From positions 868,001-932,000 of the forward strand of contig BSYO01000034.1 of assembly GCA_033239525.1 (NCBI GenBank): DNA of 64,000 bases. Direction: 5' to 3'. This document shows, one piece after another, positions 46,332 to 58,946 of this stretch; position 1 is the first letter of the stretch; each line of letters starts with the position of its first letter. The DNA is from Nepenthes gracilis. Its lineage: Eukaryota > Streptophyta > Magnoliopsida > Caryophyllales > Nepenthaceae. The notes under the pieces were generated by a model. That model made no database searches. It worked only from the letters and a program-made list of their open reading frames with translations, and was not told the origin of the DNA. Both the position numbers and the translations under genes were made by a program.

Positions 46332-46513
46332 TTGACCAATTTAGATAGTTGACCAGATAAGGTAATTGACCGGTTAAGATAAATTAATCGGTTAATATAG
46401 ATAATCGGAGAAGATAGATGACTAGAGTGGAACGTTGACCGGTTAGGAGAGTTAACCGAACTAAAATAGTTGACCAAAATTAAAGTAGTTGACTGAAATT
46501 AAAGAAGTTGACT
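46332..46513 (+). promoter_or_regulatory. W-box cluster in chromovirus U3
   Basis: Seven TTGAC(C/T) motifs at 46332, 46349, 46366, 46435, 46470, 46489 and 46508, with local spacing of 17-19 bp. Such elements bind WRKY factors in plants. The 3' LTR keeps about four. The regulatory role is inferred. Confidence 0.5.
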
Positions 46514-47369
46514 GAAATTAGGGAGATAACCGAAATGATCATGAAACCGCGGTCTGTTAAATGAATAGCAAGAATCGAAGTCGATTAGAAAGAGACCAAG
46601 GACTTAAAAAGAGGCCGAGGACTCATAAAGAGACCAAGAACTCAAAGAGTGAGAACGATAGGTAGTCAGACGATCAACAGAATCAGTTCAAGCCCAAATC
46701 CTACTCCCACCTACTCTGTTGATCTTCTAGAAAGGAAAATTGAGTGGGGAAAGAATTACCAAATAGGTAACCTACCTCCACTTGCTCTCACTTGCCCCGT
46801 TGCCTTTAAATATCAAACTTAGAGCTTAGGAAATAGAGTTACAAAATCTGAGAGAAGCATGAAGGAAAAGAAGAAGAAGAATTTCAGGCCAGATTTGAGT
46901 GAAGGAATTTGTGGATCCAGATCAGGCAAATATACCCTATGCTTCATCTTTGACTGTTGCTAATTCTTGTCTAAAATCCTTTGAATATTATTGTTCCAAT
47001 GCACCTCTTCGCTATATTTCTACGTAATGCATATTATGATCATTATTTCTCATGATTTATGAAGGACAACATGTTCAGCGCATGTATTATGTTTTACATA
47101 TGTAATTTTATTTTACGGATTATGCTTGAAAATTGATAGAATTCCTTCTATTCATTAAGTTTGGTAGTGCAGTAAGATTTGATAAAGTTTAAACTATGGT
47201 GTATGAAAAAATTATCTTGCATGTTAATTACTGTCAAGAAATATCAGTTTGCATATTGAAAGATCTCACCCATTTGCGTGTTTGTTAGTCTTTTGTAAAC
47301 GTAAGTTTGCTCTTTAAGGACTTCGGTCATTTGAGACTCAAAACATAAACCAGTTTTGTTATAGGATGG

Positions 47370-47590
47370 CCAAGTAGTTGTATGCCTAAAATATAGTCGT
47401 TATTGATATATGATGGCTGAGTAATTACAGACCTAAAATATAGCCGTTATTGATATATGATGACCAAGTAGTTGCAGGCCTAAAATGTAACTGTTATTTA
47501 TATATGATGGCCGAGTAGTTACAGTCATAAAATATAGTCGTTATTAATAAATGGTAGCCAAGTAACTGCAAGCCTAAAATGTAGCTATTA
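47370..47590 (+). repeat. 47-bp tandem repeats in chromovirus 5' LTR
   Basis: About five copies of a 47-bp unit built on TATATGATGGCCGAGTAGTT and CCTAAAATATAGCCGTTATT. The equivalent array in the 3' LTR is at about 52640-52870. Confidence 0.87.
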
Positions 47591-48679
47591 ACGGAAAGTT
47601 GATTTTGAATTTAAACTCGTTTCGAAAATCAGTTCTCATGAAGATGTCTTTGACCTATCTTTTATGTTTTGTATACAACACTGTCTTATTCTGTTTCTTT
47701 TGATTTTGTTTCGAAATTATATTTATGTATGTATTTGCTTATTTGTACCTTATTGAGTATTCTACTCACTCCTTACTATTTTTTTACCTTCAGATGAGTA
47801 AGAATTCATATCGGATAAAAAAGAGTAGAGTCGGACGGACTAGCTAGGCAAAAAAGCCGATCTGGATTCATATAATAGTATATGATCGAATTTGATATAT
47901 TTTTGGTCATTTTGGAGACTTTTGTATAACGATTTCACTGTATAAATTAATAAATAATTGTATACTTTCTCTGAATTTTATAGTTTAAGTAACTTTGGTT
48001 CCTAGTGGCATCTTATACGTCTTTGGTTTTGCCCTATAGCCGACCGACCTAGGTGAGTCCGACCTAGAATCTTGATCGGTCAAGATGTGGCCACCTTAGA
48101 GCTCTGTCCAGTTTGGATCCTATATGTGCTATTATTACAAAATATTGCATGATTATTTATATTCATCTCATTACTGATTTGCATTTTGTTATGGACAGAT
48201 GAGTACTGTAGCCCAGTAAGAATTCCAGTCCATTACACTTAGTATGATAATTGATGGATGTCATTAGAGGATTTTGGCCTATTCCATCGCAGGTGATATC
48301 GGAGAGAAAGAGATGCCTTACGTTTGATCTGAATAGTATGTGAAGATTTAGGGTATACTAAGATTGATCAAATGAATAGAAGAAGGTGTAGGGTGATTGA
48401 GATTGATCGAATAGTTCTAGTCAAGCTTGATTATCTAGTGCAGTGCCCTAATTAGTGTCCTGGTTAACATTCAAGTTGAATTGTGATCTGACCCAATTGT
48501 TCATATTTCAGAAAGAGTCCTGATAATGGCGCCTAGATGAAGAGCTTCTCGTGATGGTGACCGACCACGTGATTGTGAGGAGGTGTTCTTCAAGAGAGAG
48601 AGATGTTAAGGCGAGATGGTCTAGGGTGACCGCCAAAGAAGGCCAAGAAGTTATAGTGGGAGATGAAGGCTAGGCAGCC

Positions 48680-48974
48680 CGAATCGACCTTGTAAATTTC
48701 CATGGATCATTGTCAATATTGTGGGAAATAACATGGAAGTAAGCCATGTTATAAGCGGTTGGACGTGTGCTTTAATTGTGGAAAAGGGAGACATTTAATT
48801 AAGGATTGTTTCTATCCAAAGAAGCCTCTTGTGTCCAAGCCCACTGCACCGAATGAGTCATATTTGGGAATGGCCGAGGAAGCCAAGGTGTCAGGCAACG
48901 TAGCGAGAGGTAAGATTTTTTTATTATACGTGTTGCTTGGTTCTAAATTTATATTTATATATTGTGTTTCTTAA
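48680..48974 (+). pseudogene. gag zinc-finger remnant of the chromovirus
   Basis: The plus strand encodes DHCQYCGK, a stop, then HGSKPCYKRLDVCFNCGKGR and HLIKDC. The paired CxxC-H-C and CxxCxxxxHxxxxC knuckles are typical of chromovirus gag nucleocapsid. The frame stays open to 48974, passing into what should be the gag-protease junction. Confidence 0.78.
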
Positions 48975-49599
48975 GTTTGTCCTTTTGCTTGAGGACCACA
49001 TACTTGTGATAGAGATTTTGATGACCATGGCATTTTCTTGATTCCATAAATATGATTGGTTGGATTGAATTGGTTTGATTTAAGGTGCTGAATTTTGATC
49101 TAAATTGAGTATGAGTCACTGTGGATTGAGGTATTAGGAAATTAGTATCGTCTTGTTTGCAAATCATTTAATGAAAATTTACGCCAAGTCTATTAAGTAT
49201 AAGAGACCATATCTGAAAGTCATTTGTGGTCACTAATGAGTTTTGGTCATAAGAATATTTGAGAATGTTTTTGAAAAGAAGATTTGGTGATTGATCTTTT
49301 GATCAAAATTCAAAATTATTGTCGTAATCAACACCAATCTCTAATGATCCCGTACAGGTTCAAGGAAGCATCAATTAGGTGCTGCTACGAGATGCTCTAG
49401 AACCTTTGAGATAGGCAAAATGAACTAATAATATTATTTGTGGATGATTTAAATTTAGATTGTTTGAAAAATGAATAATCGGATGACTAGACTCTGAGAA
49501 TGAATAGGTGAATCGTTTAATCCTTTGCAAGAGCTTGGTGTCTTCTAAGGTTGATTTGTATCCAAAGTACTCAGAGTATTGTTAACATAGATTATTAAA

Positions 49600-49810
49600 A
49601 GTTGTGCCGTGGCAGAATTTAGGATAAGGATGTGGTTGCTATAAGTTCCGGTAATGCCATTTGGGTTTGTAGGTTTATTTGCATTTTTGTGAATTTATGT
49701 GTTGGATCTTTCAATCATGTTTGAGACAATATTGTGATGACCTCATTGATGAATTCATAGAAGTATGGAAAATGTATAAACTTTGTTAAAGGACTGAGGG
49801 GCAGTTAGCC
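49600..49810 (+). pseudogene. reverse transcriptase trace of the chromovirus
   Basis: PVMPFGFVGLF is followed after a stop by frame-shifted sequence resembling the F-DLMN and VFIDDI segments of gypsy reverse transcriptase. Heavy G/C to A/T change hides the rest. The interval 48975-49600 and 49810-51520 shows no readable domain apart from a weak KFYVGYVVSS match near 49855. Confidence 0.55.
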
Positions 49811-51522
49811 GTATACTCTATTGGGAGAGAATAGGAGTGTGATTAAGGAAAAATTTTATGTTGGGTATGTGGTTTCTTCGATAGTATAAATATGGCATTA
49901 TTAGGTGTTGAACGATGGTTCATTTGGGTAGGGCTGACTGTTATCGCAAAAGAGTACATTCTTTTTGGCCTAGGTGAATTCGGAAACATATTCGTTAAAT
50001 ATTCCTCGAGATTTTGCAATAATTCACTGAGCATTGACTTAGAAGCGATTGGCACCCATGAGAAGTAAGATTTGTGGGAGTAAGTGGGAGTAACCTTCTA
50101 GAATTGAGTGGCAGATTGTCGACCATGTTATTTGGGTTGATTCCTGTTAGATCAAGTGTATTGTAGTAGTGTGTGATGCTTTGAGGAAAACTTAGAATTA
50201 TCCTTTTCCTACATCATTTGTGGGAGGTTGCCCTTTTTATTAAGTGGGGGAGACATCCATGATCGGAATTACTCTAAATGTGGTTTGGAGTGAGCCATTG
50301 GGGTCGTTGCTTTAAAGGTGTATAGGTTTTGCTTATAAGTGTAGTTATTGTCTAATTGATCCTAAAAGCCTGAGTAGTCATGTCATAAGGAGGATATGAT
50401 CATAAATTAGTATAAATGAGTAACCTGTCTAAGAATTGTAAAGATGGATCTTGGTGCCTTTTAAGGAAGGCGAACATTAGCACCGATAATATGATGATTA
50501 GGAATATTTGGATATGTGGTGTTGTTGACGTTTCATAAGAAATGTGAAAGGTGAATCGCGAATAGATTCCAATAGTTGGGTTAAGGAGACGTTGTACCCT
50601 TAATTTAGGAGACAGAATTATTTTCGAAATATTGAAGATATAAGAATTATTAGAAGATAAGTCCTTGAGGTTTCGCTTGGGATTGTTCGAACGACAGAGA
50701 TTGTGGGTGTTTGAATAATTATAGATTGGCTTTCGAGGACTGCCCATTTATTGTGAATTTAAGATAATGCGTGTTGGTCAAATAAGTTGGCTTGTTGGTA
50801 TGCCTGTAAGATCATAAGGTTGCTGAGCAATTAAGTTTCACGACCTTGGTGGCAAATTGGGGCCGTGCCGAAATTATGGGATAATCACCTTAGTTGTGTA
50901 TCCTATGCTAGTTGTAATATGATGATTATGGGTTTTTCCTTAAAAATATTGACATCCTTGGGATTTTATAGGGTCTATAGTAACTGTGTAACCTAAGTGT
51001 CTGATGTGAACCAATGGATGAGACTTGCAAGTTGATTTTATCATGCAAATAAATAATCAATCAAGTAGCGTAGCAGTAATATGTAGCCCATGGCCCAGAG
51101 ATCTCAGAATAAAAATTGAGGATCTAAGTGAACGATAATTTTTAGGCATAGGATGAACTGAAATAGGAGTTCATTAGTTCATTCGAAGTTTTAAATTAAG
51201 TTAGAGAAATAGCCAATATAATTTGGGTTGCTTTTATATTTTGTGGATTGTCATAAAATCTCCCATGCATCGATGATTGAGGAAATCAGTATGTGATCGA
51301 ATTAAACCATTGTTAAAAATAGAGAATTTGTCTTGTGATAAGGTTCTAACCCAGGTTTGAATAAGAAATATGAGATGTTGAAATTTTGGATGATTATTTT
51401 GGTTAAGGCCTTTTAGAAAACGTCATGTAATCAAGGATGTAGAATAGGAACACAAAGAAAGAGTCTAAAAAGATTTTTCCTGATTGTAAATTTTGAGATT
51501 CGTCAAATTTTGAGAATGAAAT

Positions 51523-51542
51523 TTTTAAAAGAGGGAGAGAAT
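51523..51542 (+). other. polypurine tract of the chromovirus
   Basis: AAAAGAGGGAGAGAAT directly precedes the 3' LTR, as expected for plus-strand priming. Confidence 0.7.
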
Positions 51543-53574
51543 TGTAAGGAGCGGGTTTCTAGGATTTAGCCTCTCAACCTTAATTGGAAAATCATCCTAG
51601 GTAGCATGTTGGTTGGCCAGAATAGTTATCAGTTTAGGTAGTTGACCAAATAAGATAGTTGACTAGTTAAGATAGATTACTAGAATGGAATGTTAATCGG
51701 TTAGGAAAGTCAACCGGACTAAAATAGTTGACAAGGATTAAAGTAGTTGACCGGAGTTAAAGTAGTTGATCGGAATTAGGGAAATAATCAAAATGACCAT
51801 GAAACCGCGGTCTGTTAAATGAACAGCAACAATCAAGGTCGATTAGAAAGAGATCGAGAACTCATAAAGAGACCGAGGACTTAGAAAGAAATCGAAAACT
51901 CATAAAAAGACCAAGAACTCAAACAGTGAGAACGAGAGTTAGTGAGACGATCAACAGAATCAGTTCAGACCCATATCCTGCTCCCACCTACTCCGTTAAC
52001 CTTCTAGAAAGAAAAATTAAGTGGAAAAAGAAGTACCAAGTAGGTGACCAACATTCACTTGCTCTCACTTTCCCCGTTACCTTTAAATATTGAACTTAAA
52101 GGTTATGAAAGGGAATTATAAAATCTGAGAGAAGCACGAAGGAGAAAAAGGAGAGGAAGAATTTCAAGCCAGATTTGAGTAAGAAAATTTGTGGATCAGA
52201 ATCAGGCAAATGTACCCTATACTTTGTCTTTGGTTGTTGCTAATTCTTATCTAAAATCCTTTGAGTATTATTATTCTAACGCCCTTTTTCGCTATGTTTC
52301 TACGTAATGTATATCATGATAATTATTTCTCATGATTTATGAAAGAACTCCATATTCAGTGCATGTGTTATATTTTACATATAGGATTTTATTTTATGGA
52401 TTATGCTTGAAAATTGTTAGAATTCATTCTGTTTATTGAGTTCGGTATTGCAATAAGACTTGGTAAAGTTTAAATTATGGTGAACGGAAAAGTTCTCTTG
52501 CATGTTTAATTACTGTCAAGAAATATCAGTTTGTATATTTAAAGATCTCATTCGTTTCATGTTTGTTTGTTGTTTGTAAAAGTAAGTTTGCTCTTTAAGA
52601 ATTTTGGTCATATGAAGCTCAAAACATAAGCCAATTTTATTATATAATGGTTGAGTAGCTGTAGGTCTAAAATGTAGCCATTATTAATATATGATGGCCA
52701 AGTAGTTGTAGGCCTAAAATATAACCGTTATTGATATATAATAGCTGAATAGTTACAAGTCTAAAATATAACCGTTATTGATATATGATGGCCGAGTAGT
52801 TATAGGTATAAAATGTAGCCGTTATTAATATATGTTGGCCGAATAGTTGCAGGCCTAAAATGTAGCCATCAAAGGAAAGTTGATTTTGGATTTAAACTCG
52901 TTTCGGAAATCAGCTCTCATGAAGATGTCTTTGACCAATGTTTTATGTTCTGTATAAAAAATGCTCTCATTCTGTTTCTTTTGATTTTGTTTCGAAGTTA
53001 TATTTATATATGTCTTTCCTTATTTGTACCTTGTTAAGCAATTTGCTCGCTCCTTACTATTTTCTTACCTTCAGACGACGAGTAAGAATTCATGTCAGAT
53101 GAGAAAGAGTATAGTCGGATGGACTAGCTAGGCAAGAAGGCTGATCTGGATTCATGTTACAATATATGATCGACCTTGATGTATTTTTGGCCATTTTGGA
53201 GACTTTCACATAACGATTACATTGTCTAAATTAATGGATAATTGTATGCTTCCGCTGAACTTTATGGTTTAAATAACTTTGGTTCCTAGTGACATCTCAT
53301 ATGTATTTGGTTTTGCCATATAGCCGACTAACCTAGATGAGGCCAGCTTATAATCTTGACGGACAAGATGAGGCCAAGTTTGAGCTCTGGCCAATTTGGA
53401 TCCTGTATGCGCTATTATTACAAAATATTGCATGATTATTTATATTTATCTCATTACTCATTTTTATTTTGTTATGGATGGAAAAGTGTTGTAGCCCAGT
53501 AAGTGCTCCAGTCTGTCACACTTAGTATGATCATTGACAGAAGTCATTAGAGGATTATGGCTCGTTCCGTCACA
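51543..53574 (+). repeat. 3' LTR of the chromovirus
   Basis: Starts TGTAAGGAGCGG and ends CCGTCACA. It aligns with the 5' LTR throughout, including the 47-bp array. Confidence 0.87.
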
Positions 53575-53579
53575 TACGC

Positions 53580-54720
53580 GCTCTGACCTATTTGCTTTGT
53601 TGGCTTCTTCAGCGGCAATATATGTGCGCTTGATGGTCTCTACTTCAAGAAAGATTTTGGATTCTTATTGAACCAGGTACTTAATGAATTCACCCATCTG
53701 CATAGTCACCATGAAGGAATTCCATTTCAGCTCAATAGTTAGCTTCGATATCCTTCGATTCCCTACTTTAAACCAGGCTAAGAAATGCTTTGGATTCTTA
53801 TTTGACCCTTGTCGGATGCGGACAAGGTATTATGGCTACTTTTCTTCCTTTCAATTGGATGCAAATTGTGAGAGGAAATTATTTACCAGCTCTTAGAATA
53901 TTTGAATCAAATTTGATTGCAACCAATAAAATCAAATTTGATTATCTCCCTTAAGGGTTAATAGGAAGTAGAGACATAAGGCTAAATCGTCTAAGCCCTA
54001 AAATCTCAATAGGGTGCGGAAGTGATTCAAATAGTCCATAAGATTTGAACTTTCATCATAAGGTTCCGAAGTCGACGTTTTGAACTTGCGAGGAAGTTGT
54101 TACATTCGAATCTTCCTCATGAACGGTGACTTACCTAAGTCGGCCTGAGTGTTTGTCTATACTTCCTTAAAGCAAATGCTGCTCAAGTTTTCAGATTCTC
54201 TCCTCCACTTAAGTGGTGGATGCAATCCTCTAAGTGTTGAGGAAGATCCTCAACTTTGAGTGGTTTGGAGAGACATGCTAGATCAGACACTATTAGCTCT
54301 TCTCGGTCGGGTGTTATATAAGGCTTCTTCTCAATCCGAAGCATGGATTCTGCCACTTTAAGCTTTCATCTCGTGCTCTGAGAGTGAGCCAGCCTTCTAG
54401 CCATGTTTGGGCCTTGTCACTCGTGGCCTCTTAAGCCTCGAGGTCTCCAAGCATGGAATCACCTCTTTGGTAGGTTGTTTCTTCTTTTGATTCCTCCTCC
54501 TTGGGAGTTGGAGGTTGGAACCATTAGTGGGTGTTCCTCCAGTCTGTTGTTAATGGTTTCAAGGAGTTTGGATATCATGTCAACCTGAGCCGCTAGCATC
54601 TATATAATTGTGTTCGTAGTTAAACAAGTATTTCTATGACTATTCTCTATTGGGTCATTGCCACGTGAAATGAAATCCTTAGGTGGTATGCTTATTTGGG
54701 TCCTAGTGCTGGCTATGTCT
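53580..54720 (-). pseudogene. gag N-terminal remnant, Tat copy C
   Basis: Aligned with 25640-26852 of copy B. The gag start codon is changed (ATG to ATA near 54712-54714). A short piece of the same gag (46174-46243) lies on the other side of the chromovirus. Confidence 0.74.
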
Positions 54721-54772
54721 TCAACGCGTGATTGAGTGGCTTAACTATTGTTGTTCTTACAAATAGCGCCAA

Positions 54773-55603
54773 TGATGCGTTTCAAAGAGCTGGATTATTA
54801 TACAAATTAAAAAGTCACTTTTGTCACTTGGGGGTTTGAACAAAGATCGGTTCGATCTTCGTAACTCAAAATTCGAATATTGCATACCACAACAAAAAGA
54901 AATGTGAGGTAAGATGTATACGGGATTCGCTCTCCAATATATCTTCTGACACTTAAATTAGAAATATGTAAGGAAATGAGTGTGAGAATGTAAAGTGGGG
55001 ATGAGTGTTGATGCAATTGACTTGTGGAGAGTCTTTAAATTATACACTCGTCTGACGTAATGTCTTAGGAAATATGATCTCAACTAGTAGAGTGTTTTTA
55101 GGAAATGTGCACTTGGCTGGTGGAGTGCTTTGCGAAATATACACTTAGATGGTAGAGTGGCTAACTTTTGTCATTGTTTTCTAACTTAGTCGATTTCCTT
55201 TCTTTCCTCTGTCCTTAATTAGTTTGTCCTCGTTTTTCTATCAGGGAGAGGTTGCGTTTATAGTGAGAGATACCGTTTGATTGGTGGTCTTCTAAATTAA
55301 CGTGTGGGCATGATGCCTTTTCAATGGTGAGTAACATTATTTGTATAATTGTTGCCTTTATTCAATGGCTGGGTGGCTTGGCTTCCAACTATTGTGTTCG
55401 TTGTAACTATCACTTGAAACAATTTATTTAGTACTCATTTATGATCCTCCAATACCCAACGGTTTGGGCTGTCCCTTAGTTCATCCATTGTGTCTTTTGC
55501 CGCATGAACTCAAAGACGTCTTCCATTGGGCCATCTTTGTTAGGGCCTCTTATGCTTCCGTGCGTTGGATTTTCGGATAATCCAATTCTTGTCGTACCCA
55601 TCA
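54773..55603 (-). repeat. 5' LTR of Tat copy C (complete)
   Basis: 831 bp with TGATGGGTAC and CGCATCA ends on the minus strand. The primer-binding site remnant is at 54753-54772. The flank AAAGG (55604-55608) pairs with GAAGG at 16158 and 62709. Confidence 0.87.
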
Positions 55604-58600
55604 AAAGGTAATCATATATTTAGAAAATACTTATTTTCTCTCTATTATAATATGGCAATCATGAATTTAAACAAAATAAATTACATATATTTCATTATTT
55701 ACATATTACATCTAATGAGAAGGATTTAGGTAAGAAAATTTCTAAGTTAAATTAACTTTAAAAGATAGCCTAAAAATACAGGTTGAGCAGTGATATAAAA
55801 TATAACTTTTATTAAACCACAAAAAACCCATATTTTCTATACAAGACTATCATAAATTCTCTGATTTTTAATAGACAAACACAATTCATTCATGGGTGGG
55901 CTATCTAACAAGAATAGCCCATTGCTATGTTAAGGTTTTCCAACTAGGATAAACTTACAATTGAAATTATATTTCTCTCATAATGTATAATGTGTTTATA
56001 AATCATTATTCACAGTCTTTTACCCCTTGAAAACACAATAATTTTTTTCTTTCTCAACCATTACCTTTTAAGTGGGGACTTAGGGATTCTAATTTTTTTT
56101 TTTTTTTTTTATAGAGAAGTAAGATCATTCTTGTTTTGTGTAGGCTATTCAATTGAAAAAATCCAATGACTAAAATTTAAACATTAAACAATAATATCTA
56201 AGTAGTTATTTTTATTAAACTTTTTTAATATTGGTTTTAATATTCTATAGGTGCTAATGTTATAAGAAAATTAAGAATATAACTATATATAATAATTTTT
56301 TATTTTTAAATTTTAATTATTAAATTTTAATTTAATAATTTTATTATTATTTTTAAAAAAATATAAAATTTCCATTTCGAGTAAGTGGGTAGGCCATGAC
56401 TTTTGACACCCATCCGCTATTAACAAACGAATCTTGACCCATAAATTGTTATTTTTCAAGCACAATCGTGACACCATATTTCACATGAGAGCCCATGAGG
56501 TTTCATTTCACAATACTCAATAACGCAATAGTGTATCTTTTAATTGGATTTGTACAAACAAATCCAACCACCAAGAGCAATTCAACCCCTAGAGTAAGCT
56601 AATGCTCTAACCCGAGCAATATCCTGTATAAATTTAAAGAGTAAAATAAATCTCTTTCAACTTTTTGCCGGAGGTTGAGGCTGATTTAGATATGCTCTCT
56701 GTCCTTCTGACCTCAACTACTTTCTTATTCCCTTTGGTAATCGATTTTGATGAAAAGTTATGAGCAATCATTGTGAAATTATCTAACAATTGATTCATCA
56801 TCCTATGAAAAATTGTTTTCTAAATGATATTAATCTGAACGTATTTGGCATAGAATTGCAGCACTTGAGGAGTACATGAGAGGCACTCGTGTATATTTTA
56901 CCCAAAATAATGACACTTGATGTATACATATTGAATGTTTGTGTGCATGCTCAAAAAGTATCTTTGTCTGACTCAAGCTTAGCTATTATACATGTACCAA
57001 TCTGTTATATAAAAATAATTTTAACGGATTTTGCCTATTTTTCTGAGTTTTTAAACAAAAGAGAGAAGGAGAAAAGAAAAAAAAAGAAAAAAAAAATAGA
57101 GGAAGTGAAATCCAAGTTAATCTTTAGTAATTTCAAATAAAATCAAGTTCATTGAAACATATTTGTTTCCTTAATTTTGAATCTTCTAAATTATTTTAAA
57201 TATTTCTTATTTAAATATTCATACATATAATGTTTGCTAATGACATGTTGCATGCATATTAGTTTTATTTCTATTCATTTAGATTTTGAAAGCCTGTAAA
57301 TTAAATTTATAAATGTTATCTTAAAATCTTAAAATCTTTGATAATTTATTCTTACATGTCTATTTTATGTATGTATTATAATGAAAACTTTACTTTAATT
57401 TTATTAAAGATGATTTGTTCCTCCAAATTTAGAAAAAAATATATATATTTATTTATTTTTCAGTGTAAAATTTTAACCAAGTAAAAATATATTAAAGAAT
57501 TTATAAAATATATTTGAATATATCTTAACAAATTATTTACAAATTAAAGGTCAAGCATAATTTCATGTGTCAAAAAAGTAATTTTTGACTCTAACTATAG
57601 AAAATAACATATAATTAATTCACTTACTTGTCATGAATAGTTGCTTATGGTGTTTGGTTATATAAAAATAATTACAACTCAAACTTTAATAATTGACCCG
57701 TATTGGTAAGGTCAACGCCTATCCTTAATTTTAGTACATTTGCATGATTTTCACATGCTTTGTTGCTATTTTAACTGTTTCAACATTTTTTATTTTTAAT
57801 CTTTATTATTGTTCTTTATATATTTATTTACTATATTTATATGTATAAATTATATATGTTTTGTTAAGTTATAAGCTCACTTTTATCATCTGTTGCTAAC
57901 CTTTCAAATTAGCGGATTTGAAGATAACTTGTTAGAATTTTGGATGCTATAGAGCTAATCGGATGAAATAGAATTTTTAGAATGATTTGAATGTATTTTA
58001 TTTATTTAGAATTGGAGTTGTTATGTCGGATGATAGGCCACTTGTATTTGGCCATGGGCCTTTAAATTTACATATAGACATAATTTTGGATATCTTATTA
58101 TTGGATTTGATGAATTTTTTTTTTTTTTTGGTACTTGTTATTATTAGTAAATCAACTAATGAGTTATCAGAACCGTTTTCAAATGTGATCTTTAGGTTCT
58201 ACGCTTTGTCTCATATATATCTTTGTGTATGTGTGTGTGTGTGTATTTTAATAGTTTCATAATATTTATTATAGGACCGTGTCGTAACGTTTGAATTGAG
58301 TTTAAGACAGTAATTAGCTTTTTAAGTATAAAATTTAATTAGAATCTGATTATGATATATTTTAATTTTGGTTTTGATTCAATGAAGTGATAGCATTGCC
58401 GTATTAAATACTTGATATTCGAATGGAGTTTCGACACCATTATGGATTTCAAAGGATATTTACGATTATCCTTAACAAAAGTTATTTTTCTTATGTGTTA
58501 GCCCTTTAATAGTTTTAATATGATTGCTTTGAACTTATAATTTTTTTAAAAAAATTAATCCAAGCTAGGCACATAATTTTTACACATCGATTGTTGTTAT

Positions 58601-58941
58601 TTATCTATTAAGAAAACTAACAGGCTTATTTTTTGATATTTTGAGCTTAGGTTGATTTTCTTCTTCGTACATTTGCCATTTGAAATCATGTTAAACTTAT
58701 TGTACCCACATAATAAAGTATTAATGTGGAAATTAATTTGATTTCACCGTGTTGTATTAGTGTTTCAAAACCACATCGGAGCTTTTTGCCTTAATTTCTT
58801 AGTTATGTTGTTTAGGCATTGCAAAGCTAAACAAAAATCTTTTGCATAGCCTTCTTCGTCATGACCACTTCATGATTTTTCATTTAGTTTAAACAATACT
58901 ACCAAAACTTTAAAACTCGAACCTATACAATATATTTATTA
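55604..58941. other. AT-rich gene 3' flank, unit C (without retroposon)
   Basis: The first 0.8 kb is unique to C in this window apart from 56060-56460, which matches 39780-40155. From about 56390 it follows 11058-13548. It shows the empty target of the retroposon near 56396-56415. The short conserved frame is at 58023. Confidence 0.6.
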
Positions 58942-58946
58942 TATAT

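Larger units (their letters stand above)
46249..48291 (+). repeat. 5' LTR of the chromovirus
   Basis: Starts TGTAAGGATCGG and ends CCATCGCA. It contains a W-box-rich block (46332-46513), GAGGACT-type repeats (46600-46650) and a 47-bp tandem array (about 47370-47590). The following GGTGATATCGGAG resembles a decayed initiator-Met tRNA primer-binding site. Confidence 0.87.
46249..53574 (+). mobile_element. Ty3/gypsy chromovirus-like retrotransposon, unit C only
   Basis: Two LTRs of 2043 and 2032 bp (46249-48291, 51543-53574) with TGTAAGG and (C)ACA-type ends surround 3.25 kb. The target duplication is TACAC/TACGC (46244-46248, 53575-53579). Inside are a two-finger gag and reverse transcriptase traces, and a purine tract before the 3' LTR. 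The interior is shorter than the roughly 4.5-5 kb usual for this group and heavily mutated. The LTRs differ at about 10 of the first 88 aligned bases, so the insertion is old. Confidence 0.88.
40156..55603 (-). mobile_element. Tat-type Ty3/gypsy retrotransposon, copy C (3' truncated, with nested insertions)
   Basis: It begins inside integrase and ends with the only complete 5' LTR in the window. Gag is split by the ancestral solo LTR (43832-46168) and by a chromovirus (46249-53574). It is the most diverged of the three copies. Confidence 0.9.

Noticed and set aside
47370..47590. Possible CRISPR-like array
   Set aside because: Units are contiguous tandem repeats without unique spacers, inside a plant LTR and copied in the other LTR.
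50400..50747. 115-codon minus-strand frame in the chromovirus interior
   Set aside because: Opposite to the element, no motif recognised, and the surrounding sequence is mutated retrotransposon interior.
56889..57140. 83-codon plus-strand frame ending in a Lys/Glu-rich run
   Set aside because: The end is a purine-rich low-complexity tract shared by the spacers of A and B, where the frame is not kept.
57987..58022. N-terminal extension of the conserved short frame in unit C
   Set aside because: The extension (MNVFYLFRIGVV) is not maintained from an ATG in A and B, so only the shared part from the inner Met was reported.
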